A stretch of DNA of 5,974 bases, taken from the NCBI GenBank assembly GCA_947372005.1, contig CANBRV010000140.1, forward strand, positions 1 to 5,974, written 5' to 3'. The notes beneath the pieces were generated by a model. It worked only from the letters and a program-made list of their open reading frames with translations, was not told where the DNA came from and searched no databases. The translations under genes were made by a program, and so were the position numbers. This document shows positions 1 through 5,974 of the stretch, one piece after another; within the stretch, counting starts at the first letter, position 1; each line of letters starts with the position of its first letter. The DNA comes from Comamonadaceae bacterium. GTDB lineage: Bacteria; Pseudomonadota; Gammaproteobacteria; Burkholderiales; Burkholderiaceae_C.

Positions 1-3
1 AAG

Positions 4-22
4 GGTCAGGTGTTGGTCAGGT
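4..22. repeat. 8-bp direct repeat ahead of the efflux operon
   Basis: GGTCAGGT occurs at 4-11 and again at 15-22, so the copies are 11 bases apart, about one helical turn. A second pair, TACAAA at 22-27 and 32-37, follows with a 10-base step. Such phased repeats just before the first gene of an operon could be an operator half-site pair. The reading frame of the first gene is also open across this stretch, so it could be coding. No convincing -35/-10 pair can be seen because the window begins here. The function is inferred, not shown. Confidence 0.35.
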
Positions 23-36
23 ACAAACAGATACAA

Positions 37-1314
37 ATGCGTCCTATGAGGATACTCCACAAAAACTATCGCTACTCTCTTGCGTGTATCGCACTGGCTA
101 TCAGCAACGCCTTTGCACAAACACCCAAAGAAATCACGCTACCAGAAACGCTGGCCGCAGCGGTGCAAAACATTGATGCACAAATTGCCAAACAGTTGTT
201 AGCGGCAGCACGTGCAGACGTCACAGCAGCAAATCGCGCACCACTACCAACACTGTCAACTGGCATTTCTCAAATCGATTTGCAAAACGGCGTGGGCGCA
301 GGCTCTTGGCTAAACAACAAGCGTGTAGATAAAAACATTGGCTTTGATTGGACACTAGAGCGTGGCAGCAAACGCGCACTGCGTACCGAGGCGGCCACAC
401 AAGCCGCAAATGCCTCCACACAAGACCTGCGTGAAGCGCTCACGCAGCAAAAGCTTCTAGCCAGTAGCGCCTTCTTTGATCTGCTTGCCGCGCAAGAGCG
501 TATAAAACAAGTGGGGGCAATTGCTGCCAGCGCACAGCAATTAGCAAGCGCTGCCGCCAAACGCCTTGCCGCTGGCGACCTTTCTGCACAAGACGCAGCG
601 CGTAGCAATATCGAAGCCGAACGCGCCAAAAATGACGTCACCCTAGCCGAGCAAGATCGTGCTAGAGCCGAACTTACGCTCAATCTGGTTTTAGACATCG
701 GGCAACAAAAGTTAATCGCCAATGCCCCAAAAGCCTTATCTGATAAGGCTTACAACAATGGCAATAGCACACCACCCACTGAGCAGCGTGCCGATGTACA
801 AGCGGCCATCGCAAGAGTTGAGTCATCTAAAGCCGCATTAAACAACGCCCTTGCCCTAAAGAAAAACGACATCACACTGGGTACCGCTATCGATCACTTT
901 CCAGGCACCTCTACACGCCTGCTGACTTTTCGCATGCAGGTGCCGCTACAACTAAGCGCATTAGGTGGTTACAGTTTTGATGGCGAAATTGCACGCGCGG
1001 AAGCACAGCTTGCTATTGCAGAAGCTGCGCTAGAACGCATACGTCATGCGGCTTACAACGATGCCCAGCGCCTGGCGCAAGAGCTACAAAGCAGCCAAAC
1101 CAGGGCTGCCAGCTATAACGACGGCATTGCCCCACAGGCCAAGCGCGTCGCTGACCAAGCAGAGCTTGCCTATAACAAAGGCGCGCTCTCTCTCACAGAT
1201 TTATTAGAGGCTCGCCGTACATGGCGCGCCACCACGCTTGAAGCCATTAGCGCTCAAACTGATTTTGAAAAAGCACTGACCGCTTGGAATATTCGCACGG
1301 AATCATTGAAATGA
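37..1314 (+). CDS. czcC: TolC/CzcC-family outer-membrane channel of a metal efflux system
   Basis: This is the outer-membrane exit duct of a tripartite RND pump. From the ATG at 37 it is 425 residues, close to CzcC-type proteins (a little over 400). The N-terminus is a signal peptide: a basic stretch (MRILHKNYRYS), a hydrophobic core (LACIALAI) and a likely signal peptidase I site, AFA|QT. The cysteine in the core is preceded by SLA, a poor lipobox, so it is probably not a lipoprotein. The mature part is two helical OEP repeats rich in Ala, Gln and Glu, joined by a linker near KALSDKAYNNG. The second repeat ends with the family-like stretch YNKGALSLTDLLEARR. The start is uncertain: ATG at 37, ATG at 46 (a tidier 24-residue signal) and GTG at 10 are all in frame. 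None has a strong ribosome site at ideal spacing, although AAGGG at 1-5 could serve GTG 10 or TTG 13, and the frame is open to base 1. The stop overlaps the next gene by 4 bases. Family assignment is firm; the symbol rests on the neighbouring pump. Confidence 0.88.
   Translation: MRPMRILHKNYRYSLACIALAISNAFAQTPKEITLPETLAAAVQNIDAQIAKQLLAAARADVTAANRAPLPTLSTGISQIDLQNGVGAGSWLNNKRVDKNIGFDWTLERGSKRALRTEAATQAANASTQDLREALTQQKLLASSAFFDLLAAQERIKQVGAIAASAQQLASAAAKRLAAGDLSAQDAARSNIEAERAKNDVTLAEQDRARAELTLNLVLDIGQQKLIANAPKALSDKAYNNGNSTPPTEQRADVQAAIARVESSKAALNNALALKKNDITLGTAIDHFPGTSTRLLTFRMQVPLQLSALGGYSFDGEIARAEAQLAIAEAALERIRHAAYNDAQRLAQELQSSQTRAASYNDGIAPQAKRVADQAELAYNKGALSLTDLLEARRTWRATTLEAISAQTDFEKALTAWNIRTESLK
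731..751. repeat. perfect 10-bp inverted repeat within the channel gene
   Basis: AAGCCTTATC at 731-740 and GATAAGGCTT at 742-751 are exact reverse complements around a single T at 741. The flanking bases (A at 730, A at 752) do not extend the match. It encodes part of KALSDKAY in the linker between the two OEP repeats, a region under little structural constraint. As RNA it can fold into a 9-bp stem with a 3-base loop; as DNA it is a 21-bp dyad of operator size. There is no T-run after it, so it is not a standard terminator. Confidence 0.6.
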
Positions 1315-2513
1315 AAAAATTAACACTCATTGCCCTACAAGCCTTATTCCTTGCTGCCTGCCACGAAGCACCCGCGCCCAAACAAGAAGCACCTGCACCT
1401 ATTGTGCAAGGCCAGCAAATTCGCTTTTCTCCTAACCACCCACAACTAACGCTACTAAGCATTACGGCGGCTACCGCCACAAAATCGATTACGGTTGAGT
1501 TGCCTGCCAAGCTAGTTTGGAACGAAGACCATACCCAGCGCATTTATGCCAGCTTTGCGGGTCGCGTAGCCGCCATTCGTGCCGACGTAGGACAAAGCGT
1601 CACTGTAGGGCAACCCTTGGCTAGCTTGGCGTCGCCCGAGTTTGGTATGGCACAAGCCGATACAGCAAAAGCACAAGCCGATCTACGCGTCACGCAAAAA
1701 GCATTAGCACGTCAAAAAGAGTTGTTTGATGCTGGCATCGTCGCCCGCAAAGAGCTAGACGCCACTGAAGCCGATGCCGCCAGAGCCACGGCAGAATCTG
1801 CCCGCGCAGAAGCACGTACCCGCCTATATGGCGGCGCCACGACAGGCGGCGTTAACCAGCAGCTCACCTTGTCTAGCACCATCAATGGGGTCGTCGTCGA
1901 ACGTAACCTAAACCCAGGTCAAGAACTACGCCCCGATCAATCTGGCGTTGGCGTCCCTCCTTTGTTTACCGTCTCAGACCCCAGCAGCCTCTGGGTACAA
2001 ATTGATGCGCGCGAGTCGGATATTGGTAGTCTCAAGCCTGGCAGTGCATTTGAAATTGTTGTCCCCAGCCTAGGGGGGCAATCCTTCCAAGCCGTTGTTA
2101 AAACGGCGGGTGACTATATTGATCCCGCAACGCGCACCATCAAAGTCCGCGGCTTAATTGCCAACCCACAGCGCCTGCTAAAAGCAGAGATGCTGGTTAC
2201 AGCGCGAATCACACGGCAAATGCCTGAGGACAGCGTGCTGATTCCGGCGGCGGCGGCTTTACTTTATGGCGCAAAGCATCAGGTATTTATACAAAGCGCT
2301 GCAGGTACGTTTGAGCCGCGCGAGGTAGATCTTGCCTATGAGGGGCCTAAGGACGTCGTCGTCTCTAAAGGCCTAAAAGCCGGCGACATGATTGTGAGCG
2401 ACAACACCTTACTCTTAGCGCGTCTATGGAGACTATCGCAAGACAATGCCTCGGTAGCGCCCAGCCCACAAGCCTCTGCAAGCAAGGCATCTGCGCAGGG
2501 CGATAAAAAATGA
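1311..2513 (+). CDS. czcB: CzcB/CusB-type periplasmic adaptor (membrane fusion) lipoprotein
   Basis: This adaptor links the RND pump to the outer-membrane channel in the periplasm. It has 400 residues. The start at 1311 is chosen because it gives a clean lipoprotein signal, MKKLTLIALQALFLAAC, with lipobox LAAC and lipidated Cys17; a TTG nine codons earlier would only add hydrophilic residues before it. A weak GGA lies 9 bases upstream. Domains in order: first half of the lipoyl domain about 79-108 (AGRVAAIRADVGQSVTVGQPL), a helical hairpin about 110-175 with many Ala, Lys and Glu, second lipoyl half about 188-223, beta-barrel about 224-300 (SSLWVQIDARESDIGSLKPG), membrane-proximal domain about 305-365, and a low-complexity Ser/Ala/Lys tail about 377-400. 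The mature part has only four Met and no His-rich tail, unlike the Met-dependent copper site of CusB, so a copper role is not supported. Both ends overlap the neighbouring genes by 4 bases (ATGA). The family is firm; the metal is inferred from the pump. Confidence 0.9.
   Translation: MKKLTLIALQALFLAACHEAPAPKQEAPAPIVQGQQIRFSPNHPQLTLLSITAATATKSITVELPAKLVWNEDHTQRIYASFAGRVAAIRADVGQSVTVGQPLASLASPEFGMAQADTAKAQADLRVTQKALARQKELFDAGIVARKELDATEADAARATAESARAEARTRLYGGATTGGVNQQLTLSSTINGVVVERNLNPGQELRPDQSGVGVPPLFTVSDPSSLWVQIDARESDIGSLKPGSAFEIVVPSLGGQSFQAVVKTAGDYIDPATRTIKVRGLIANPQRLLKAEMLVTARITRQMPEDSVLIPAAAALLYGAKHQVFIQSAAGTFEPREVDLAYEGPKDVVVSKGLKAGDMIVSDNTLLLARLWRLSQDNASVAPSPQASASKASAQGDKK
2497..2500 (+). 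promoter_or_regulatory. ribosome binding site of the RND pump gene
   Basis: AGGG ends 9 bases before the ATG at 2510 and lies inside the 3' end of the adaptor gene. It supports 2510 as the start, together with the hydrophobic N-terminus MKRLIYFALHQPLFIVLGIL that follows. The ATGA overlap means ribosomes ending the adaptor could also restart here. Confidence 0.5.
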
Positions 2514-5500
2514 AGCGCCTGATTTACTTTGCCCTGCACCAGCCGCTCTTTATCGTGCTGGGTATTTTGGTTTTTATCATGGCGGGGTTGTTTGCTTTTA
2601 AAAATCTATCTGTCGAAGCGTTCCCCGATGTCACCGACACACAAGTCACCGTCATTGCGCTCTACCCTGGTCGCGCTGCGGAAGAGGTTGAAAAACAAGT
2701 CACGCTACCGCTAGAAGTTGCGCTCTCGGGTCTACCTAACTCCATTCGGGTGTTTTCGCACACTCAGTTTGGCCTTTCATTCACTGTTGTCACTTACAAC
2801 GACAGCGTCAACGTCAATCTCGCACGCCAAGAGGTCAACGAGCGGCTACGCAGTGTTGATCTGCCTCCAGGCGCCGAGGTCAATGTTGCGCCCAATGCCA
2901 CCCCAATTGGCGAGATTATTCGCTACCGCATCAAAGGCGACGGCTTATCCAGCACGGATCTGCGTACGTTAGAGGATTGGGTTATCGAGCGCGGTATTCG
3001 CCAAGTACCGGGCGTTGCAGACGTGGTGGCTATGGGCGGCTTTATTAAGCAGTACGAAGTGCAGCCCGATTTAGACAAATTACGCGCCTATAAACTTACC
3101 TTCCAAAATCTATTAGATGCGCTGGGACGTGGCAACTCAAACGTCGGTGGAAGCTATGTCGCACAGGGTGTGCAGCAGTATGCGATTCGAGGTATTGGTC
3201 TGTTGCAATCACAAGACGACATTGGTCGCATTGTGGTTGCCGCACGAGGCGGCACACCCATTTTGATTCGTGATTTAGCGCAGGTCAAAATAGGTGCGGT
3301 TCCGCGCTTAGGCGTTGTTGGTCAAGATGATGATGATGACATCGTGCAAGGCATTGTCATCATGCGCAAAGGTGAAAACGCCAGCGTGGTGTTGAAAGCA
3401 GTTAAAGAAAAAATTGCCTACCTTAATGAAAAGGCACTCCCCAAAGGGGTGAGCATTGAACCGTTTTATGACCGCACATGGTTGATGTCTAAAACCCTTG
3501 GGACTGTATTTAAAAACCTCATCGAAGGTGCGCTGCTCGTATCACTAATCCTCTACGTCTTTTTATCCAACCTACGCGCCTCTCTTGCTGTGGTGGTAGT
3601 CATTCCACTTTCGCTCTTGGCGACCTTCCTTGGCCTCAAAATCATGGGGGTGCCTGCTAACTTGCTCAGTCTTGGCGCTATGGACTTTGGCATTATTGTG
3701 GACGGGGCTGTCATTGTGGTGGAAAACATCATGCATCGACTGGCCGAGCGTCGCGATGGATTGGACGATGTCACGCGTCGCAACGAAGTGATTAATGCGA
3801 CTGTCGAGGTAGGACGCCCCACCCTCTTCTCCATGCTCATCATTATTGCTGCGCATGTTCCTATTTTTGCGTTGCAACGGCATGAAGGACGCATCTTCCA
3901 GCCAATGGCGCTCTCGGTGGTTGCCGCTTTAATTGGCTCACTTATTTTTTCACTCACGCTTGTCCCGCTGCTTGCCTATTGGATGTTGAAAAAGAATTTG
4001 CCCCACGGTGACAACCGCTTAGTTGCGTGGTGTAAGCGGGTCTATACACCTGCACTTGATTGGGCGCTTTCTAATACACGAAAGATTGTTTTGGTTTGTG
4101 TTGCAGGCTTTGTGGGCGCGCTAGGCTTAGCTTCGCAGCTGGGATCTGAGTTTTTGCCCGAGCTAGACGAGGGCACGACATGGGTCAACATCCGCATTCC
4201 AACCAGCATGTCAAACGAAGAGGCGACTAAAACGTTGCACACAGTACGCAAAGCCTTGCTGACCGTGCCAGAAGTCAACACCACCGTCTCTAAAGCTGGT
4301 CAGCCAGAAGATGGCACCGATCCTAAAACCATCAGCATGGTCGAGGTATTTGTTGACATCAAACAACCCGAACATTGGCGCAAAGGCATGACTAAAGCCA
4401 AGATCATTGATGAAATGGATCGTGTTGTGTCGGCCATACCAAGTATGGAACCCACCTTTTCACAACCGATTAGGGATAACGTGCTTGAGTCCATTTCCCA
4501 AATAAAGGGGCAAATTGTGATTAAGGTGGTGGGGGATGATTTGGGACAAATGCGCACCATTGCAGAAGCTATTACGCGCGAAGTTCGCCAAGTCCAAGGT
4601 GTAGAGCAGGCCGAAATTGATCGTGAAGGCCAAGTCCCTCAAATCTTGATTGACATTGACCGTGATCGTGCTGCTCGCTTAGGTCTGAATGTGCAAGACG
4701 TACAAGATGTAATCGAGGCCGCCCTTGCTGGCAAAGCAGCCACTCAGCTGTGGGAGGGTGAACGCAAATTTGCCGTATCTGTTCGCCTACCAGCAGACAG
4801 ACGAGAGATTGGTCGCTTATCAAGCATCCCGATTCCTACGCCAGACGGGGGTTATGCCGCGCTTGGCAGTGTGACCAATATCCGCGAAACTAGTGGCGCT
4901 ATGAATATCTCGCGCGAAGCTGGTAGACGCACCATGGCCATTGGTATCTTCATCAAAGGACGCGACATGGGCTCTGTAGTGGCAGACATGAAAGAGCGTG
5001 TCGAAAAGAACGTGAAAGTTCCAAACGGATTTACGGTTGGGTGGTCGGGCGAGTTTGAAAACCAAGAGCGCGCCATGCAGCGCCTCACAATGGTGGTGCC
5101 TATTTCTCTGCTACTAATTTTTGTGCTGCTCTTTGATGCTTTTAGCTCTCTCAAAATGGCCGCACTGATTTTGGTTAACGTACCGCTTGCTTTAATTGGC
5201 GGCTTTATTGCGTTGTTTATATTCTCCATCCCGCTCTCTGTATCAGCAGCAATTGGTTTTATTGCCCTATCAGGACAGGCAGTACTTAATGGGGTTGTGA
5301 TGCTAACAGTCTTCCAACAACTCAGAGAAAAGGGTTTAAGCGTTGTAGAGGCCGTTAAAGAAGGTTCCATGCAGCGTCTGCGCACAGTCCTCATGACGGC
5401 GCTTCTAGCGGCACTAGGACTGCTCCCAATGGCTATTTCAACCGACATTGGTGCCGAGACGCAAAGACCACTAGCCGTCGTCGTGATTGGTGGGCTGTTT

Positions 5501-5587
5501 ACAGCCACCCTCCTTACCTTGCTTGTTCTACCGGTGCTTTATGTGGCTTGGTTTGGAAAAGAAGAGCGCGGTATTGCACGCGCTTAA
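2510..5587 (+). CDS. czcA: CzcA-type heavy-metal efflux RND pump (divalent cation class)
   Basis: This is the proton-driven inner-membrane pump of the operon. Its 1025 residues are full length for the HME-RND family. The RND layout is complete: TM1 about 10-30, a large periplasmic domain to about 330, TM2-TM6 about 333-493, TM7 about 525-542, a second periplasmic domain to about 855, and TM8-TM12 about 859-1015. TM4 carries DFGIIVDGAVIVVEN with Asp392, Asp398 and Glu405. These match the CzcA proton-relay acids (Asp402, Asp408, Glu415 in Cupriavidus metallidurans), and DFG..VDGAV is the divalent-metal signature, unlike CusA. In the second periplasmic domain, SQPIRDNVLESISQIKG is the family's QPI motif; aligned from memory with CusA, Glu660 falls where CusA has metal-binding Met672, and CzcA also has Glu there. 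Other family marks are GSEFLPELDEG (545-555) and GIVIMRKGEN (281-290). A run of five Asp (273-277) precedes the latter. The start overlaps the adaptor stop (ATGA). No frameshift or missing key residue was seen. The exact ion (Zn, Co, Cd or Ni) cannot be read from sequence. Confidence 0.93.
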   Translation: MKRLIYFALHQPLFIVLGILVFIMAGLFAFKNLSVEAFPDVTDTQVTVIALYPGRAAEEVEKQVTLPLEVALSGLPNSIRVFSHTQFGLSFTVVTYNDSVNVNLARQEVNERLRSVDLPPGAEVNVAPNATPIGEIIRYRIKGDGLSSTDLRTLEDWVIERGIRQVPGVADVVAMGGFIKQYEVQPDLDKLRAYKLTFQNLLDALGRGNSNVGGSYVAQGVQQYAIRGIGLLQSQDDIGRIVVAARGGTPILIRDLAQVKIGAVPRLGVVGQDDDDDIVQGIVIMRKGENASVVLKAVKEKIAYLNEKALPKGVSIEPFYDRTWLMSKTLGTVFKNLIEGALLVSLILYVFLSNLRASLAVVVVIPLSLLATFLGLKIMGVPANLLSLGAMDFGIIVDGAVIVVENIMHRLAERRDGLDDVTRRNEVINATVEVGRPTLFSMLIIIAAHVPIFALQRHEGRIFQPMALSVVAALIGSLIFSLTLVPLLAYWMLKKNLPHGDNRLVAWCKRVYTPALDWALSNTRKIVLVCVAGFVGALGLASQLGSEFLPELDEGTTWVNIRIPTSMSNEEATKTLHTVRKALLTVPEVNTTVSKAGQPEDGTDPKTISMVEVFVDIKQPEHWRKGMTKAKIIDEMDRVVSAIPSMEPTFSQPIRDNVLESISQIKGQIVIKVVGDDLGQMRTIAEAITREVRQVQGVEQAEIDREGQVPQILIDIDRDRAARLGLNVQDVQDVIEAALAGKAATQLWEGERKFAVSVRLPADRREIGRLSSIPIPTPDGGYAALGSVTNIRETSGAMNISREAGRRTMAIGIFIKGRDMGSVVADMKERVEKNVKVPNGFTVGWSGEFENQERAMQRLTMVVPISLLLIFVLLFDAFSSLKMAALILVNVPLALIGGFIALFIFSIPLSVSAAIGFIALSGQAVLNGVVMLTVFQQLREKGLSVVEAVKEGSMQRLRTVLMTALLAALGLLPMAISTDIGAETQRPLAVVVIGGLFTATLLTLLVLPVLYVAWFGKEERGIARA

Positions 5588-5604
5588 GCCAAGCGCGGCT
5601 TAAG
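5579..5604. terminator. possible bidirectional terminator between convergent genes
   Basis: CTTAAGCC at 5583-5590 and GGCTTAAG at 5597-5604 form a perfect 8-bp stem with a 6-base loop, AAGCGC. An alternative 7-bp stem, CGCGCTT at 5579-5585 with AAGCGCG at 5591-5597, shares bases with it, so only one of the two can form at a time. The stop codons of the pump gene (5585-5587) and of gyrB (5600-5602, reverse strand) both lie in the arms. No T-run follows on either strand, although 5605-5614 is AT-rich on the + side. If it terminates transcription it is not a textbook intrinsic terminator. Confidence 0.45.
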
Positions 5605-5974
5605 TATCAATATTAGCCGCACGCAGCGCATTGGTTTCAATGAAATCTCTGCGTGGCTCTACCTCATCACCCATAAGCATGGTAAATACGCGATCGGCTT
5701 CAATGCCATCTTCGATCTTGACTTGAAGCAAACGTCGCACAGTCGGATCCATTGTGGTTTCCCATAATTGCTCTGGGTTCATCTCGCCCAAGCCTTTGTA
5801 GCGTTGACGACCAACCGCGCTATCGGCTTGTTGCAATAACCAAACCATAGCGTCGCGGAAATCAGTTACTTTTTGTTCTTTTTGACGCTCACCCTCACCG
5901 CGATAAATCACACCACCCTCACCAATGAGTCCGTTAAATGTTTCCGCGGCACGGCGCAATGCTGCATAGTCGTT
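5600..5974 (-). CDS. gyrB: DNA gyrase subunit B, C-terminal part (runs off the window)
   Basis: This is the last 124 codons and the TAA stop of gyrB, read on the - strand; the rest of the gene lies beyond base 5974. The frame is open to the window edge (NDYAALRRAAETFNG...). GyrB is the ATPase subunit of the type II topoisomerase that puts negative supercoils into DNA, acting as A2B2 with GyrA. The visible part is the C-terminal end of the TOPRIM/GyrA-binding region. Diagnostic stretches are RQRYKGLGEMNPEQLWETTMDP, then DRVFTMLMGDEVEPRRDFIE and the terminal NALRAANIDT, which closely resemble E. coli GyrB. ParE is the main alternative, but the GLGEMNPEQLWETTMDP stretch and the RRDFIE...NALRAANID ending fit GyrB better. 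The gene converges on the efflux operon with 12 bases between the stop codons. The apparent internal TTG start at 5959 is not a real start. Confidence 0.95.
   Translation of the reverse strand, partial: NDYAALRRAAETFNGLIGEGGVIYRGEGERQKEQKVTDFRDAMVWLLQQADSAVGRQRYKGLGEMNPEQLWETTMDPTVRRLLQVKIEDGIEADRVFTMLMGDEVEPRRDFIETNALRAANIDT

Noticed and set aside
270..722. A 150-codon open frame on the - strand inside the channel gene
   Set aside because: The product is Ala/Ser/Arg/Cys-rich and merely mirrors the Ala-rich codons of the channel gene on the other strand.
736..746. TTATCTGATAA as a DnaA box, given the gyrB neighbour
   Set aside because: It lacks the CACA part of TTATNCACA and no cluster of boxes was seen; it is explained by the dyad at 731-751.
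1284..1310. Upstream TTG start for the adaptor
   Set aside because: It would put nine hydrophilic residues before an ideal lipoprotein signal peptide; the ATG at 1311 with the ATGA overlap is far more likely.
4525..4546. G-rich stretch as a G-quadruplex
   Set aside because: Only two-G runs could supply all four tracts, and it encodes the conserved KVVGDDLG segment of the pump, so coding explains it.
4852..5508. A 218-codon open frame on the - strand inside the pump gene
   Set aside because: It is antisense to well-conserved RND sequence, its product is a Ser/Thr/Arg-rich string with no recognisable domain, and it has no clear ribosome site. It is a shadow of the pump reading frame.
1..5974. 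tRNA, rRNA, CRISPR array or insertion sequence
   Set aside because: No cloverleaf-like segment, regularly spaced repeats, transposase frame or terminal inverted repeats were seen, and the window is nearly all accounted for by four genes.

Overview
The window carries a complete three-gene heavy-metal efflux operon on the + strand and, converging on it, the 3' end of gyrB on the - strand. The organism looks like a Gram-negative proteobacterium: it has a tripartite outer-membrane efflux system, and its GyrB tail carries the RYKGLGEMNP motif and an -ETNALRAANIDT end. The moderate base composition (about half G+C by eye) and the GyrB tail suggest a betaproteobacterium, perhaps Burkholderiales. That placement is inference and was not tested by any search.

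Layout. Bases 1-36 are a short leader with an 8-bp direct repeat; the true start of the first gene is not certain there. Bases 37-1314 encode an outer-membrane channel of the TolC/CzcC type. Bases 1311-2513 encode a periplasmic adaptor lipoprotein of the CzcB/CusB type. Bases 2510-5587 encode the inner-membrane RND pump of the CzcA/CusA type. The genes overlap by 4 bases (ATGA) at both junctions, so they are one transcription unit with likely coupled translation. Only 12 bases separate the pump stop codon from the gyrB stop codon, and both stops lie in the arms of one perfect inverted repeat that may end transcription from both sides. Apart from the 36-base leader, the sequence is coding almost throughout, and no stretch over 300 bases lacks a gene.

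How the genes work together. The pump takes metal ions from the periplasm, and possibly the cytoplasm, using the proton motive force. The adaptor bridges pump and channel, and the channel passes the ions outside the cell. The fourth membrane segment of the pump reads DFGIIVDGAVIVVEN, the signature of RND pumps for divalent cations (Zn/Co/Cd/Ni type). The Cu(I)/Ag(I) CusA type differs here, and a position where CusA has a metal-binding methionine appears to be glutamate.

Nothing points to a wholly new system. The best candidates for a second look are a perfect 10-bp-arm palindrome inside the channel gene, the pair of mutually exclusive hairpins at the convergent gene ends, and the placement of a metal-efflux operon directly against gyrB, a gene usually near the replication origin. 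No metal-responsive regulator is visible; one may lie upstream of base 1.
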